This document shows positions 1 through 5,935 of a DNA stretch of 6,037 nucleotides, piece by piece; the first letter of the stretch is position 1; each line of letters starts with the position of its first letter. A program made the position numbers and the translations under genes. The stretch lies in contig JALOSP010000096.1 of the NCBI GenBank assembly GCA_025458365.1, positions 1 through 6,037 of the forward strand. The letters run 5' to 3'. Under the pieces are notes generated by a model that did not search any database, had not been told where the DNA came from, and saw only the letters and a program-made list of their open reading frames with translations. The stretch comes from Hyphomonadaceae bacterium (GTDB lineage Bacteria; Pseudomonadota; Alphaproteobacteria; Caulobacterales; Aquidulcibacteraceae).

Positions 1-734
1 GCTCGGCGCAGACTGGCTGGGACCGGGTGACCGGCAAGCCGATCATCGAGACCATCGACATCGAACTCAAGCCCTTCCCCTATATCGTGGTCGTCATCGA
101 CGAGATGGCCGACCTGATGCTGGTGGCTGGCAAGGAAATCGAAGGAGCGGTCCAGCGGCTGGCCCAGATGGCACGTGCAGCAGGCATCCACCTGATCATG
201 GCGACCCAACGGCCCTCGGTGGACGTGATCACCGGCACCATCAAGGCCAACTTCCCGACCCGGATCAGCTATACTGTCACCTCGAAAATCGACAGTCGCA
301 CGATCCTCGGCGAACAGGGCGCCGAGCAGCTTCTGGGCCAGGGCGATCTGCTCTACATGGCGCAAGGTGGGGGCATCAAACGCTTGCACGGACCGTTTGT
401 CACGGACGCCGAAGTCGAAGCGATCGTGGCCATGCTGAAAGCCCAGGGCTCACCGGAATACTTCGAGGACATCACCGCCGAAACCGACGATGGGGACAGC
501 GGGGGCGGCGGTGGCGATTCCTATGGCGGGTCAGGCAATGATCTGTTCGACCAGGCGGTCGCGCTCGTTGCCAAGGACCGGAAGGCATCCACTTCCTACA
601 TTCAGCGCCGCCTGCAGATCGGCTACAATCGCGCAGCCAATCTGATCGAACAGATGGAAGAACAAGGCATGATTTCCCGACCCAACCATGCTGGAGTGCG
701 CGAAGTGCTGCTGCCAGATCACGGGCCTTACTGA
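1..734 (+). CDS. ftsK: DNA translocase FtsK, C-terminal part (5' end outside window)
   Basis: This is the end of FtsK, the septum-anchored ATPase that pumps chromosomal DNA and activates XerCD at dif during division. The reading frame is open from base 3, giving 243 visible residues, so the true start and the membrane, linker and Walker A regions lie upstream. Visible are the Walker B strand [12 protein letters not shown] (Asp33-Glu34 of the fragment, codons at 99-104), the [21 protein letters not shown] segment split across residues about 58-78, and [18 protein letters not shown], all hallmarks of the RecA-like motor. A Gly/Asp-rich linker (about 161-179) leads to the winged-helix gamma domain (about 180-240), which in this family reads KOPS sequences. 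The gene ends with TGA at 732-734. Identification is very secure. The lolA gene follows 145 bases later, an order also known in E. coli. Confidence 0.97.
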   Translation, partial: SAQTGWDRVTGKPIIETIDIELKPFPYIVVVIDEMADLMLVAGKEIEGAVQRLAQMARAAGIHLIMATQRPSVDVITGTIKANFPTRISYTVTSKIDSRTILGEQGAEQLLGQGDLLYMAQGGGIKRLHGPFVTDAEVEAIVAMLKAQGSPEYFEDITAETDDGDSGGGGGDSYGGSGNDLFDQAVALVAKDRKASTSYIQRRLQIGYNRAANLIEQMEEQGMISRPNHAGVREVLLPDHGPY

Positions 735-879
735 AACGTCATGCGAGCGGCTGTGTCCGTTCATCGCCCGGTCAGGCCGCAGGACGCTATCCTGTGACAT
801 CACCTTCACGGGTTCGCTTTGCCTGATTGATGCCGTATCTTTCTGTCACCGCGACCCGAACCGAGCCAGGACCGTACAG

Positions 880-1542
880 ATGAACCGCCCGAACGCCCTT
901 GTCCCGATGTCCCGCCGCGCCTTGCTCACCGGGCTGGCCTCAGCCGGGCTCGCGTCTGCCGGACAGGTGTCGCCAGCCGCTGCACAGGTGCTGGACGGTC
1001 CCGCGCGGGCTGCTGCCATCGCTGAGGCGCAGACGGCATTCAATGCACTGCGCTCGGTCACCGCACGGTTCACGCAGACCGACCCCGATGGCCGAACCAG
1101 CCGCGGCATGGTTTCCATGCTGCGCCCCAACAAGATGCGGCTGGACTATGCGGCACCATCTGCCCTAGTGACGATTGCCGACGGGACCAATGTCACGGTG
1201 CAGGATACAAGACTGCGCTCGGTCAATCGGTACCCGCAACGCGCTACACCTCTGTATTTCCTGCTGAAAGACCAGATCAACCTGGCGCAGGACGTCAATG
1301 TGACCCGGGTCGAGCGGACTGGATCGAGGCTGATGATCACGGTGCGCGACCGCCGCAGGGAGGCTGACGGGGAGCTGACAGTCGCGTTCAATACCGAAAC
1401 CCGCACCCTGAGCGAGTGGGCGATCCGTGACCGGGGCAACCGGATCACGCGGGTGGTGCTGTCCGACATCCGCCCGGCAACGGGCTTCCCTCGCGGCCAT
1501 TTTGTTGCCCCGCCGCCTCCGGTGTCCCGGCGCAAGCAGTAG
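880..1542 (+). CDS. lolA: LolA-type outer membrane lipoprotein carrier protein
   Basis: Probable periplasmic chaperone that takes lipoproteins from the LolCDE exporter to the outer membrane; 220 residues, normal for LolA. The ATG at 880 is chosen because AGGA (868-871) sits 8 bases upstream. A later in-frame ATG at 907 has no such site. The N-terminus has SRRALLTG (residues 11-18), a hydrophobic Ala/Gly/Leu stretch and a likely signal peptidase I site after AAA (33-35). The double arginine resembles a Tat signal, although LolA is classically Sec-exported. The mature part begins with a helix containing FNALRSVTARFTQTD, then the beta-rich RGMVSMLRPNKMRLDY segment typical of LolA, where lipid-facing residues reside. 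The C-terminus is Pro/Arg-rich (PPPPVSRRKQ). The position directly after ftsK supports the call. Membership of the LolA fold is secure; the exact role is inferred from family and synteny. Confidence 0.88.
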   Translation: MNRPNALVPMSRRALLTGLASAGLASAGQVSPAAAQVLDGPARAAAIAEAQTAFNALRSVTARFTQTDPDGRTSRGMVSMLRPNKMRLDYAAPSALVTIADGTNVTVQDTRLRSVNRYPQRATPLYFLLKDQINLAQDVNVTRVERTGSRLMITVRDRRREADGELTVAFNTETRTLSEWAIRDRGNRITRVVLSDIRPATGFPRGHFVAPPPPVSRRKQ

Positions 1543-1724
1543 AAGACCGCACGACGTCCCCCGTGCCATGAGATGGCCGGGAGAAAATGACAGTGCGGAA
1601 TGGACATCACGCAAAAGCCATCTTGCTCTCTTTGCCGTGAACGCTATTTCCGAAGGCTGCCGTCACGTGACCTGTGTCATGGAGGCGTAATCGGTGGCCC
1701 GCCTGTTGCGGGTGCGACACGATC

Positions 1725-1730
1725 GGGGAG
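1725..1730 (+). promoter_or_regulatory. Ribosome binding site deciding a GTG start
   Basis: GGGGAG lies 7 bases before the GTG at 1738 and 13 bases before the ATG at 1744. The spacing favours initiation at the GTG. Both starts keep the lipoprotein signal intact. Confidence 0.6.
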
Positions 1731-1737
1731 AACAGAC

Positions 1738-2319
1738 GTGCGTATGACGACCACATTGAAATTTGCTGCCATGGCGACCTCACTGCTGGCTCTGACGGCC
1801 TGCGGTGGCGGTGGTTCGGAAACGGCCGCAACAGAACCTGCCGCTCCAGCCGCTCCAGCCGCCACAGCTGAAGCGCCTGCTGCCGAAACCGCCACCGCTG
1901 ACGCAGCTCCGGCTGCCGAAGCTCCTGCCGCTGAAGCTGCCGCTCCTGCCGCTGCCGAAACCGCCGCGGCTGCCGCCCCTGCAGCAGCCGCCAGCGTGAT
2001 GATCGCAGGCAAAGCTGCTGACGTTGCCAATGGCGAGAAAGTGTTCCGCCAGTGCATGAGCTGCCACGTGGTCGAGCCGGGCCAAAACCGGGTTGGCCCG
2101 TCATTGCACGGCCTCGTTGGTCGTGCGGCCGGCACCGTGCCAGGATTCAAGTACTCGGATGCCAACAAGAACTCGGGCATCACCTGGACCGAAGAGCAGT
2201 TGCTGACCTATCTGGAAAACCCGCGCGCCACGATCCAGGGGACGACGATGGCGTTCGCCGGCCTGCGGAACGAGCAGGACCGGTTGGACGTGGTCGCTTA
2301 CATCAAGTCGAAGTCCTGA
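1738..2319 (+). CDS. Lipoprotein-anchored class I cytochrome c
   Basis: Predicted electron carrier of the mitochondrial/c2 type, tethered to a membrane on its periplasmic face; 193 residues from the GTG start. Residues 1-22 form a lipoprotein signal (KFAAMATSLLALTAC) with lipobox LTAC and Cys22 as the acylated residue. Residues 28-86 are a low-complexity Ala/Pro/Glu/Thr linker. The heme domain starts near residue 95: the CMSCH motif (Cys106, Cys109, His110) binds heme covalently, GPSLHGLVGR (120-129) and WTEEQLLTYLENP (150-162) are characteristic class I segments, and Met171 in GTTMAF is the expected sixth ligand. The probable role is electron transfer between the bc1 complex and an oxidase, but the partner is not visible here. 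The frame remains open upstream to 1600, but that extension lacks signal features. A hairpin terminator follows. Fold and lipidation are confident; partner and gene name are not. Confidence 0.93.
   Translation: MRMTTTLKFAAMATSLLALTACGGGGSETAATEPAAPAAPAATAEAPAAETATADAAPAAEAPAAEAAAPAAAETAAAAAPAAAASVMIAGKAADVANGEKVFRQCMSCHVVEPGQNRVGPSLHGLVGRAAGTVPGFKYSDANKNSGITWTEEQLLTYLENPRATIQGTTMAFAGLRNEQDRLDVVAYIKSKS
1819..1992 (+). repeat. Low-complexity Ala/Pro/Glu linker-coding repeat in the cytochrome gene
   Basis: About 58 codons encode almost only Ala, Pro, Glu and Thr with a few Asp. The DNA is repetitive: GCCGCTCCA occurs twice in tandem (1840-1857), and GCTGCCGAAACCGCC is present exactly at 1879-1893 and 1951-1965. 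The linker resembles flexible Ala/Pro arms that let lipid-anchored redox domains reach partners. The repeats suggest growth by slippage or recombination. Long open frames on the opposite strand here are a by-product of the base composition. Confidence 0.8.
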
Positions 2320-2358
2320 TCGCACTGCGCAAGGCCTGAAAGCCAGACTGAGAATGAC

Positions 2359-2384
2359 AAAGGCCGGGAGCGATCCCGGCCTTT
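2359..2384. terminator. Bidirectional rho-independent terminator
   Basis: A perfect 11-bp stem (2359-2369 with 2374-2384) closes a GCGA tetraloop of the stable GNRA class. The stem core is GC-rich, AGGCCGGGA paired with TCCCGGCCT, flanked by AA and TT. Only three T residues follow on either strand, so the U tract is short. The hairpin lies 39 bases after the cytochrome stop and 36 bases after the grxD stop on the other strand, as expected for a shared terminator between convergent genes. Confidence 0.82.
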
Positions 2385-2420
2385 CCACGTACTGTATGCC
2401 TGTTTTGCATGGCGCTTCGA

Positions 2421-2753
2421 TCAGGCAGCGAGGGTAACGCCCTTTTCCTGCATCAGGGCCTTCAGTTCGCCGGTCTCAAACATCTCTCGGATGATGTCGC
2501 AGCCGCCAACGAACTCACCTTTCACATAGAGCTGCGGGATGGTTGGCCAGTCAGCATAATCCTTGATGCCCTGCCGGATCGCATCGTCGGCCAGCACGTT
2601 GACATCAACGAAGTCCACGCCGGTGACATCGAGGATTTTCACCACGGTGCCGGAGAAACCGCACATTGGCATTCGGGCAGTGCCCTTCATGAACAGGACC
2701 ACATCATTGGCTTTCACGAAGGCGTCGATTTCTTGCAAGGTGGCGTCGGACAT
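2421..2753 (-). CDS. grxD: Monothiol glutaredoxin, Grx4/GrxD family (CGFS type)
   Basis: Cytoplasmic CGFS glutaredoxin of 110 residues, the usual length of the single-domain family. Family members bind a glutathione-ligated [2Fe-2S] cluster as dimers or with BolA proteins and act in Fe-S delivery and iron sensing rather than disulfide reduction. Visible determinants are Lys23 before the active site, the CGFS motif at 31-34, WPTIPQLYVKGEFVGGCD (69-86) with the TIP cis-proline loop for glutathione, and GGCD near the cluster site. The ATG at 2753 is preceded 7 bases away by GGAGA (2761-2765). No bolA gene, a frequent alphaproteobacterial neighbour, is visible in this window. The gene is last in a minus-strand run after the FAD oxidoreductase (73-base gap) and may have its own promoter at 2779-2807. 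Family assignment is very secure. Confidence 0.96.
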   Translation of the reverse strand: MSDATLQEIDAFVKANDVVLFMKGTARMPMCGFSGTVVKILDVTGVDFVDVNVLADDAIRQGIKDYADWPTIPQLYVKGEFVGGCDIIREMFETGELKALMQEKGVTLAA

Positions 2754-2778
2754 GGGAGTGTCTCCAGAGTGATCCCCC

Positions 2779-2807
2779 TAGCTAGGGACTGGGACCAGCC
2801 CGGTCAA
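2779..2807 (-). promoter_or_regulatory. Candidate sigma-70 promoter for grxD, overlapping a palindrome
   Basis: On the minus strand TTGACC (2807-2802) matches five of six bases of the -35 consensus. After an ideal 17-base spacer comes TAGCTA (2784-2779), a weak -10 match. The -10 lies inside the perfect 12-bp palindrome CCCTAGCTAGGG (2776-2787), which could be a repressor site. A transcript would start near 2772, shortly before the grxD ribosome site. Prediction from sequence only. Confidence 0.35.
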
Positions 2808-2826
2808 CTCAGCACTGGGTGACTGT

Positions 2827-3933
2827 TTATTGCGGCACGACCATCTCTGTCACATGCTGTCCGATAGCAAAGGATGATGTGAGGCCCGGACTATCGATCC
2901 CGAACAGGCAGACAAGTCGTTCGGTGCCGTGCACATCCTGCCCGATGATCCGGAAATCCTCGAACCCCTTCACGCCATTGCCGATCTTGGGGCGGATGCC
3001 GCAATAGTCCGGTGCAAGCAGGTCCGGGTCCAGCGCAGGCCAGTAGGCCCGGATCGAATCGATGAAGGCGGTCTTTCGACCCTCGTCGACCTGATAGTCC
3101 AGCCTTTCGATAAATTGTACGTCCGGCCCGAACCGGGCATGGCCGGAAAGGTCCGGCGTGACATGGATGCCAAGCCCGGTGGCACCCGGCATGGGGTAGA
3201 TCAAGTGTCGGAAGGGCGCCTTGCCGCCATATCGGAAGTAATTGCCACGGGCATAAAAGGTCTGTGGCACATGCTCGGGCGGCAACCCGTCAACCAGATG
3301 TCCGGCCTGGGTGGACCAGAGACCCGCAGACAGGATCAGGTGGCTGGCGCTGATTGTCGTAGGGCTGTCGCCACCGGTGCGGACGTGCCAGTCACCATCG
3401 ACCATTGCGGCACCTTCGAACGGAGTGCGCCGCGCCAGCGCCCCACCGTTGTCCTCGATCTCGCCCAGCAGCGCCAGCATGTACGAGTGACTGTCGAATA
3501 TCCCGCTGACGGGCGAGTGGATCGCCGCTTCGGCGACGATGTCAGGCTCAAGCCGCTTGATCGCCGGGCCATCCAGCATCGCCATGCCGTCCACGCCATT
3601 GGCCTGGCCGCGTGCCAGCAATTCCTCCAGGGACCCGACATCTTCAGCATCAGGGGCCACGATCAGCTTGCCGATGGCACGAGCCTCAATCCCGCGCGCA
3701 CCGCAATACTGATAGATCGCGTGCGCCCCGGCCACGCAAAGCCGGGCCTTCAGCGTGCCGGTTGGATAGTACATCCCGGCATGGACCACTTCGGAATTGC
3801 GTGAGGAGGTTTCCTCGCCAAACCCGGCGTGCTTTTCCAGTACGATCACGGACAGCCCGCGCACAGCAAGGCATCGCGCCACCGCCAGCCCGACAGCGCC
3901 GGCCCCGACAATCACCGCATCCACATCAGCCAA
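2827..3933 (-). CDS. FAD-dependent oxidoreductase, L-2-hydroxyglutarate dehydrogenase-like (DAO fold)
   Basis: Flavoprotein of the D-amino-acid oxidase/glycerol-3-phosphate dehydrogenase superfamily, 368 residues, probably cytoplasmic or membrane-peripheral. The dinucleotide-binding motif is GAGAVG (10-15), with Glu33 in VIVLEK expected to hold the FAD ribose. SSRNSEVVHAGMYYP (43-57) is characteristic of the L2HGDH/LhgO-like group. GIDSPGLTSS (345-354) near the end is the typical C-terminal FAD loop. It is shorter than E. coli LhgO (about 420), so the substrate may differ; an L-2-hydroxy acid is only a guess. The start is TTG at 3933: an in-frame TAA lies at 3957-3955, a strong SD sits 8 bases upstream, and the next usable codon (GTG at 3924) is poorly spaced. 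It lies 63 bases after msrA and 73 before grxD. Fold is certain; substrate is unknown. Confidence 0.9.
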   Translation of the reverse strand: MADVDAVIVGAGAVGLAVARCLAVRGLSVIVLEKHAGFGEETSSRNSEVVHAGMYYPTGTLKARLCVAGAHAIYQYCGARGIEARAIGKLIVAPDAEDVGSLEELLARGQANGVDGMAMLDGPAIKRLEPDIVAEAAIHSPVSGIFDSHSYMLALLGEIEDNGGALARRTPFEGAAMVDGDWHVRTGGDSPTTISASHLILSAGLWSTQAGHLVDGLPPEHVPQTFYARGNYFRYGGKAPFRHLIYPMPGATGLGIHVTPDLSGHARFGPDVQFIERLDYQVDEGRKTAFIDSIRAYWPALDPDLLAPDYCGIRPKIGNGVKGFEDFRIIGQDVHGTERLVCLFGIDSPGLTSSFAIGQHVTEMVVPQ

Positions 3934-3941
3934 ATCCGGCG

Positions 3942-3949
3942 TCCTCCCC
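3942..3949 (-). promoter_or_regulatory. Strong Shine-Dalgarno fixing a TTG start
   Basis: The minus strand reads GGGGAGGA, ending 8 bases before the TTG at 3933-3931. An in-frame TAA at 3957-3955 blocks longer versions. No ATG is available near the start of the conserved Rossmann strand, so this site supports the rare TTG initiator. Confidence 0.8.
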
Positions 3950-3996
3950 AGCGGTTACAGTGACCCCGGTTGTCATGCCGATCAAGTATGATCGTA

Positions 3997-4653
3997 TCAG
4001 GCGTTAACCCCGATCCCGATCGGGCACGACACGCCGGTCCCACCAAGTCCGCAATAGCCACCCGGGTTCTTGGCCAAATACTGCTGGTGATAGTCTTCGG
4101 CATAGAAGAAGGGCCCGGCGGGTGCGATCTCGGTCGTGATCGGCCCCAACCCACGATCCCGCAGCGCCGCCTCGAACCGGGCGGTGACGGCAGCGGCAGT
4201 TTCGGCCTGGACATCGGACACAGTGTAGATTGCCGAGCGATATTGGGTGCCGACATCATTGCCCTGACGCATGCCTTGGGTCGGGTCGTGATTGTCATAG
4301 AACACCTTGAGCAGGGCTTCATAGCTGACCAGCGCCGGGTCATACACCACCAGAACCAGCTCTGTATGGCCGGTCTGGCCTGTGCAGGTTTCCTGATAGG
4401 TCGGGTTGGGGGTGATCCCGCCACCATATCCGACGGCGGTGACCACCACGCCGGGCGTCTGCCAGAACTTGCGCTCTGCACCCCAGAAACAGCCCATCCC
4501 GAACTGGGCTTGTTCCAACCCGTCGGCCCAAGGCCCTTTCAGCGGCAACCCGCTAACGTGATGGATTTTGGCAGTCGCAATCGGATCGGGACGCCCGGGC
4601 AAGGCGTCATTGGGGCCAGGCAGGCTGGCGGCAAGTCGCTTTGTGAACAGCAT
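3997..4653 (-). CDS. msrA: Peptide methionine (S)-S-oxide reductase MsrA
   Basis: Reduces the S epimer of methionine sulfoxide, free or in proteins, using thioredoxin; a cytoplasmic oxidative-damage repair enzyme. The product has 218 residues, close to the E. coli enzyme (212), and shares its N-terminal extension with the DALPGR motif (16-21). The catalytic site is GCFWGAE with nucleophile Cys55. [40 protein letters not shown] and AEDYHQQYL are the conserved substrate-pocket segments. Two C-terminal cysteines, Cys201 in GYCGLGG and Cys210 in GVSCP, are the expected resolving pair. The ATG at 4653 is preferred because GGAGA (4661-4665) lies 7 bases upstream; a GTG at 4689 would add 12 residues without support. 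There is no signal peptide. It heads a minus-strand run with the FAD oxidoreductase and grxD. Identification is very secure. Confidence 0.97.
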   Translation of the reverse strand: MLFTKRLAASLPGPNDALPGRPDPIATAKIHHVSGLPLKGPWADGLEQAQFGMGCFWGAERKFWQTPGVVVTAVGYGGGITPNPTYQETCTGQTGHTELVLVVYDPALVSYEALLKVFYDNHDPTQGMRQGNDVGTQYRSAIYTVSDVQAETAAAVTARFEAALRDRGLGPITTEIAPAGPFFYAEDYHQQYLAKNPGGYCGLGGTGVSCPIGIGVNA

Positions 4654-4666
4654 GGGGCTTTCTCCA

Positions 4667-4699
4667 TCAGGTGTTGTTAAGGTAATCACGGTCAGGTGT
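4667..4699. repeat. Pair of TCAGGTGT direct repeats in the divergent control region
   Basis: TCAGGTGT occurs at 4667-4674 and 4692-4699, starts 25 bases apart, each followed by a T-rich step (TGTTAA and GTTGCAA). They lie in the 105-base space between the divergent starts of msrA (4653) and the DUF2156 gene (4759), where promoters for both genes must sit unless the latter is read from elsewhere. They may be regulator sites; chance cannot be excluded for an 8-mer pair. I could not find clear -35/-10 elements on either strand. Confidence 0.35.
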
Positions 4700-4758
4700 G
4701 TTGCAATGACGTGAGGCAGAGGTCATCTCTCGCAGGTCGGGCAGAAATCGGGTCTTGC

Positions 4759-5868
4759 ATGAACTTCCAACCTTCTACGTGGATTGATGCCGACGGGACC
4801 AGCCATCCCCATACGCGCGCGGACCTGGCCGGGTTGCGCGACCACGGGATTGATGCAGCACGGGCGCTGGGCCTGTACCAGTACGAAACTGTCCTGCACG
4901 GCGCCACAGTGGGCGGGCCTCCGGCGATCGCAGGTCTCCTCGGCGACAAGGACTTCCTGCTGTCGCCTTCGTCACGCAGCGCCATCTGCTTTGCCCGCAA
5001 GCGCCATCACATGATTGCGCTGGCCGAACCGGTCGGTGCGGCAGAAGAGATCGACAGTCTGATCGAGGCGTTTCTCGTGAAGGCGGCGCTGGAGCGCTAC
5101 AAGCCCAGCTTCTATGCCGTGACCCCGGCGTTTGGCGAGGCGGCACGGCGCCATGGCCTGCGGCTGGTCAAGATCGGCGAGCGGGCGCTGTTGGACCTCA
5201 CGACCTTCTCCATGGCCGGCAAGGACCGGCAGGTGATCCGCACCCACCGCAACCGGCACATGAAAGCCGGGTATGCAGTGACAGTGTACAGCCCGCGAAC
5301 GGCCCGCCATCTGGAGCCGCGCCTGCGCGAGATTTCGAACCAGTGGCTCGCACGCAATGGCGGTCGCGAAAAGGCTTTTGCGTTGGGGGCGCATGATCCA
5401 GCCTATGTCCACAGCATGCCGGTTGCCGTGGTCATGGCGCCTGATGGCACGATCCCCGCCTTTGCCACGCTGTGGCCGGGCGCTGACCGCGAGCGGATCG
5501 GCATCGATCTGATGCGCTCATCCGATGATGCGCCCAACGGCGTAATGGATTACCTGTTTTCCGAATTGTTCCTTTGGGCTCAGGCGCAGGGATACAAGGC
5601 CTTTGATCTGAACACCGCCCCTTTGTCGGGCATCGAACACGATCCGCAATTGCCAGTGGCCACGTCTCTGGCAAGGATGACCTTCGAATACGGCGAACGT
5701 CTGTATAATTTCAAAGGTGTGCGTCGCTTCAAGCAGAAGTTCCACCCGAGTTGGGAAGACGTTTTCGTGGCCTTGCGCCCCAACGCGTCTCCATTGAGTG
5801 CGGTTGCCCACGCCGCCATGCTGATCAACGGGAACCGACCGGCGCGGTATGGCAGCCGGATAGGCTGA
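4759..5868 (+). CDS. Stand-alone DUF2156 / MprF C-terminal aminoacyl-lipid transferase-like protein
   Basis: The 369-residue product resembles the cytosolic catalytic domain of MprF/LPG synthases, which move an amino acid from aminoacyl-tRNA to phosphatidylglycerol using a tandem GNAT fold. Matching family segments are a GDKDFLLS strand (62-69), THRNRH (162-167), the SNQWL..REKAF stretch (about 193-207), FATLWPG, IDLMR followed by APNGVMDYLF (258-267), LNTAPLSGIE (284-293) and YNFKGVRRFKQKFHPSWE (316-333). No hydrophobic membrane segments are present, so the flippase half of MprF is absent. The ATG at 4759 fits the start of the domain; its ribosome site is weak (GGG at 4750-4752), and an open extension to a GTG at 4696 is possible. 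It is divergent from msrA and 67 bases ahead of an oxidoreductase gene. Family is confident; acceptor, amino acid and even transferase activity are inferred. Confidence 0.85.
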   Translation: MNFQPSTWIDADGTSHPHTRADLAGLRDHGIDAARALGLYQYETVLHGATVGGPPAIAGLLGDKDFLLSPSSRSAICFARKRHHMIALAEPVGAAEEIDSLIEAFLVKAALERYKPSFYAVTPAFGEAARRHGLRLVKIGERALLDLTTFSMAGKDRQVIRTHRNRHMKAGYAVTVYSPRTARHLEPRLREISNQWLARNGGREKAFALGAHDPAYVHSMPVAVVMAPDGTIPAFATLWPGADRERIGIDLMRSSDDAPNGVMDYLFSELFLWAQAQGYKAFDLNTAPLSGIEHDPQLPVATSLARMTFEYGERLYNFKGVRRFKQKFHPSWEDVFVALRPNASPLSAVAHAAMLINGNRPARYGSRIG

Positions 5869-5879
5869 CGCATTTTTAT

Positions 5880-5906
5880 TGGACATGCGGGCCCTGACCG
5901 TGTCCA
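5880..5906. promoter_or_regulatory. Inverted repeat upstream of the last gene, possible operator
   Basis: TGGACATG (5880-5887) and CGTGTCCA (5899-5906) form an 8-bp inverted repeat with one G-T step and an 11-base centre. It lies in the 67-base gap between the DUF2156 gene and the next start at 5936. No T run follows, so it does not look like a terminator. It could be an operator or a transcript hairpin; function is unproven. Confidence 0.3.
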
Positions 5907-5935
5907 GTCCGGCGGCCATGGCGCGAGGGGCTGAC

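Noticed and set aside
688..879. N-terminal extension of the LolA frame overlapping the end of ftsK
   Set aside because: The extension is Cys/Arg-rich, has no LolA similarity and would bury the signal peptide; the ATG at 880 has a ribosome site.
1565..1577. Hairpin GCCAT-GAG-ATGGC after lolA
   Set aside because: A 5-bp stem without a T tract is expected by chance and does not support a terminator.
1607..2183. Two long minus-strand open frames (165 and 168 codons) opposite the cytochrome gene
   Set aside because: They consist of Arg/Gln-rich or Ala-rich low complexity produced by the antisense of the Ala/Pro linker and conflict with the clear cytochrome c reading frame.
2929..3804. Plus-strand open frame of 291 codons opposite the FAD oxidoreductase
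   Set aside because: It shows no recognisable motif and is explained by GC-rich antisense shadowing of a gene with clear FAD motifs.
3970..4680. Plus-strand open frame of 236 codons opposite msrA
   Set aside because: It is the antisense shadow of a fully conserved MsrA frame and has no family features.
5853..5877. Small hairpin CAGCC-GGATA-GGCTG followed by TTTTT, as a terminator of the DUF2156 gene
   Set aside because: The stem is only 5 bp, overlaps the stop codon and is 5 bases away from the T run; too weak to call.
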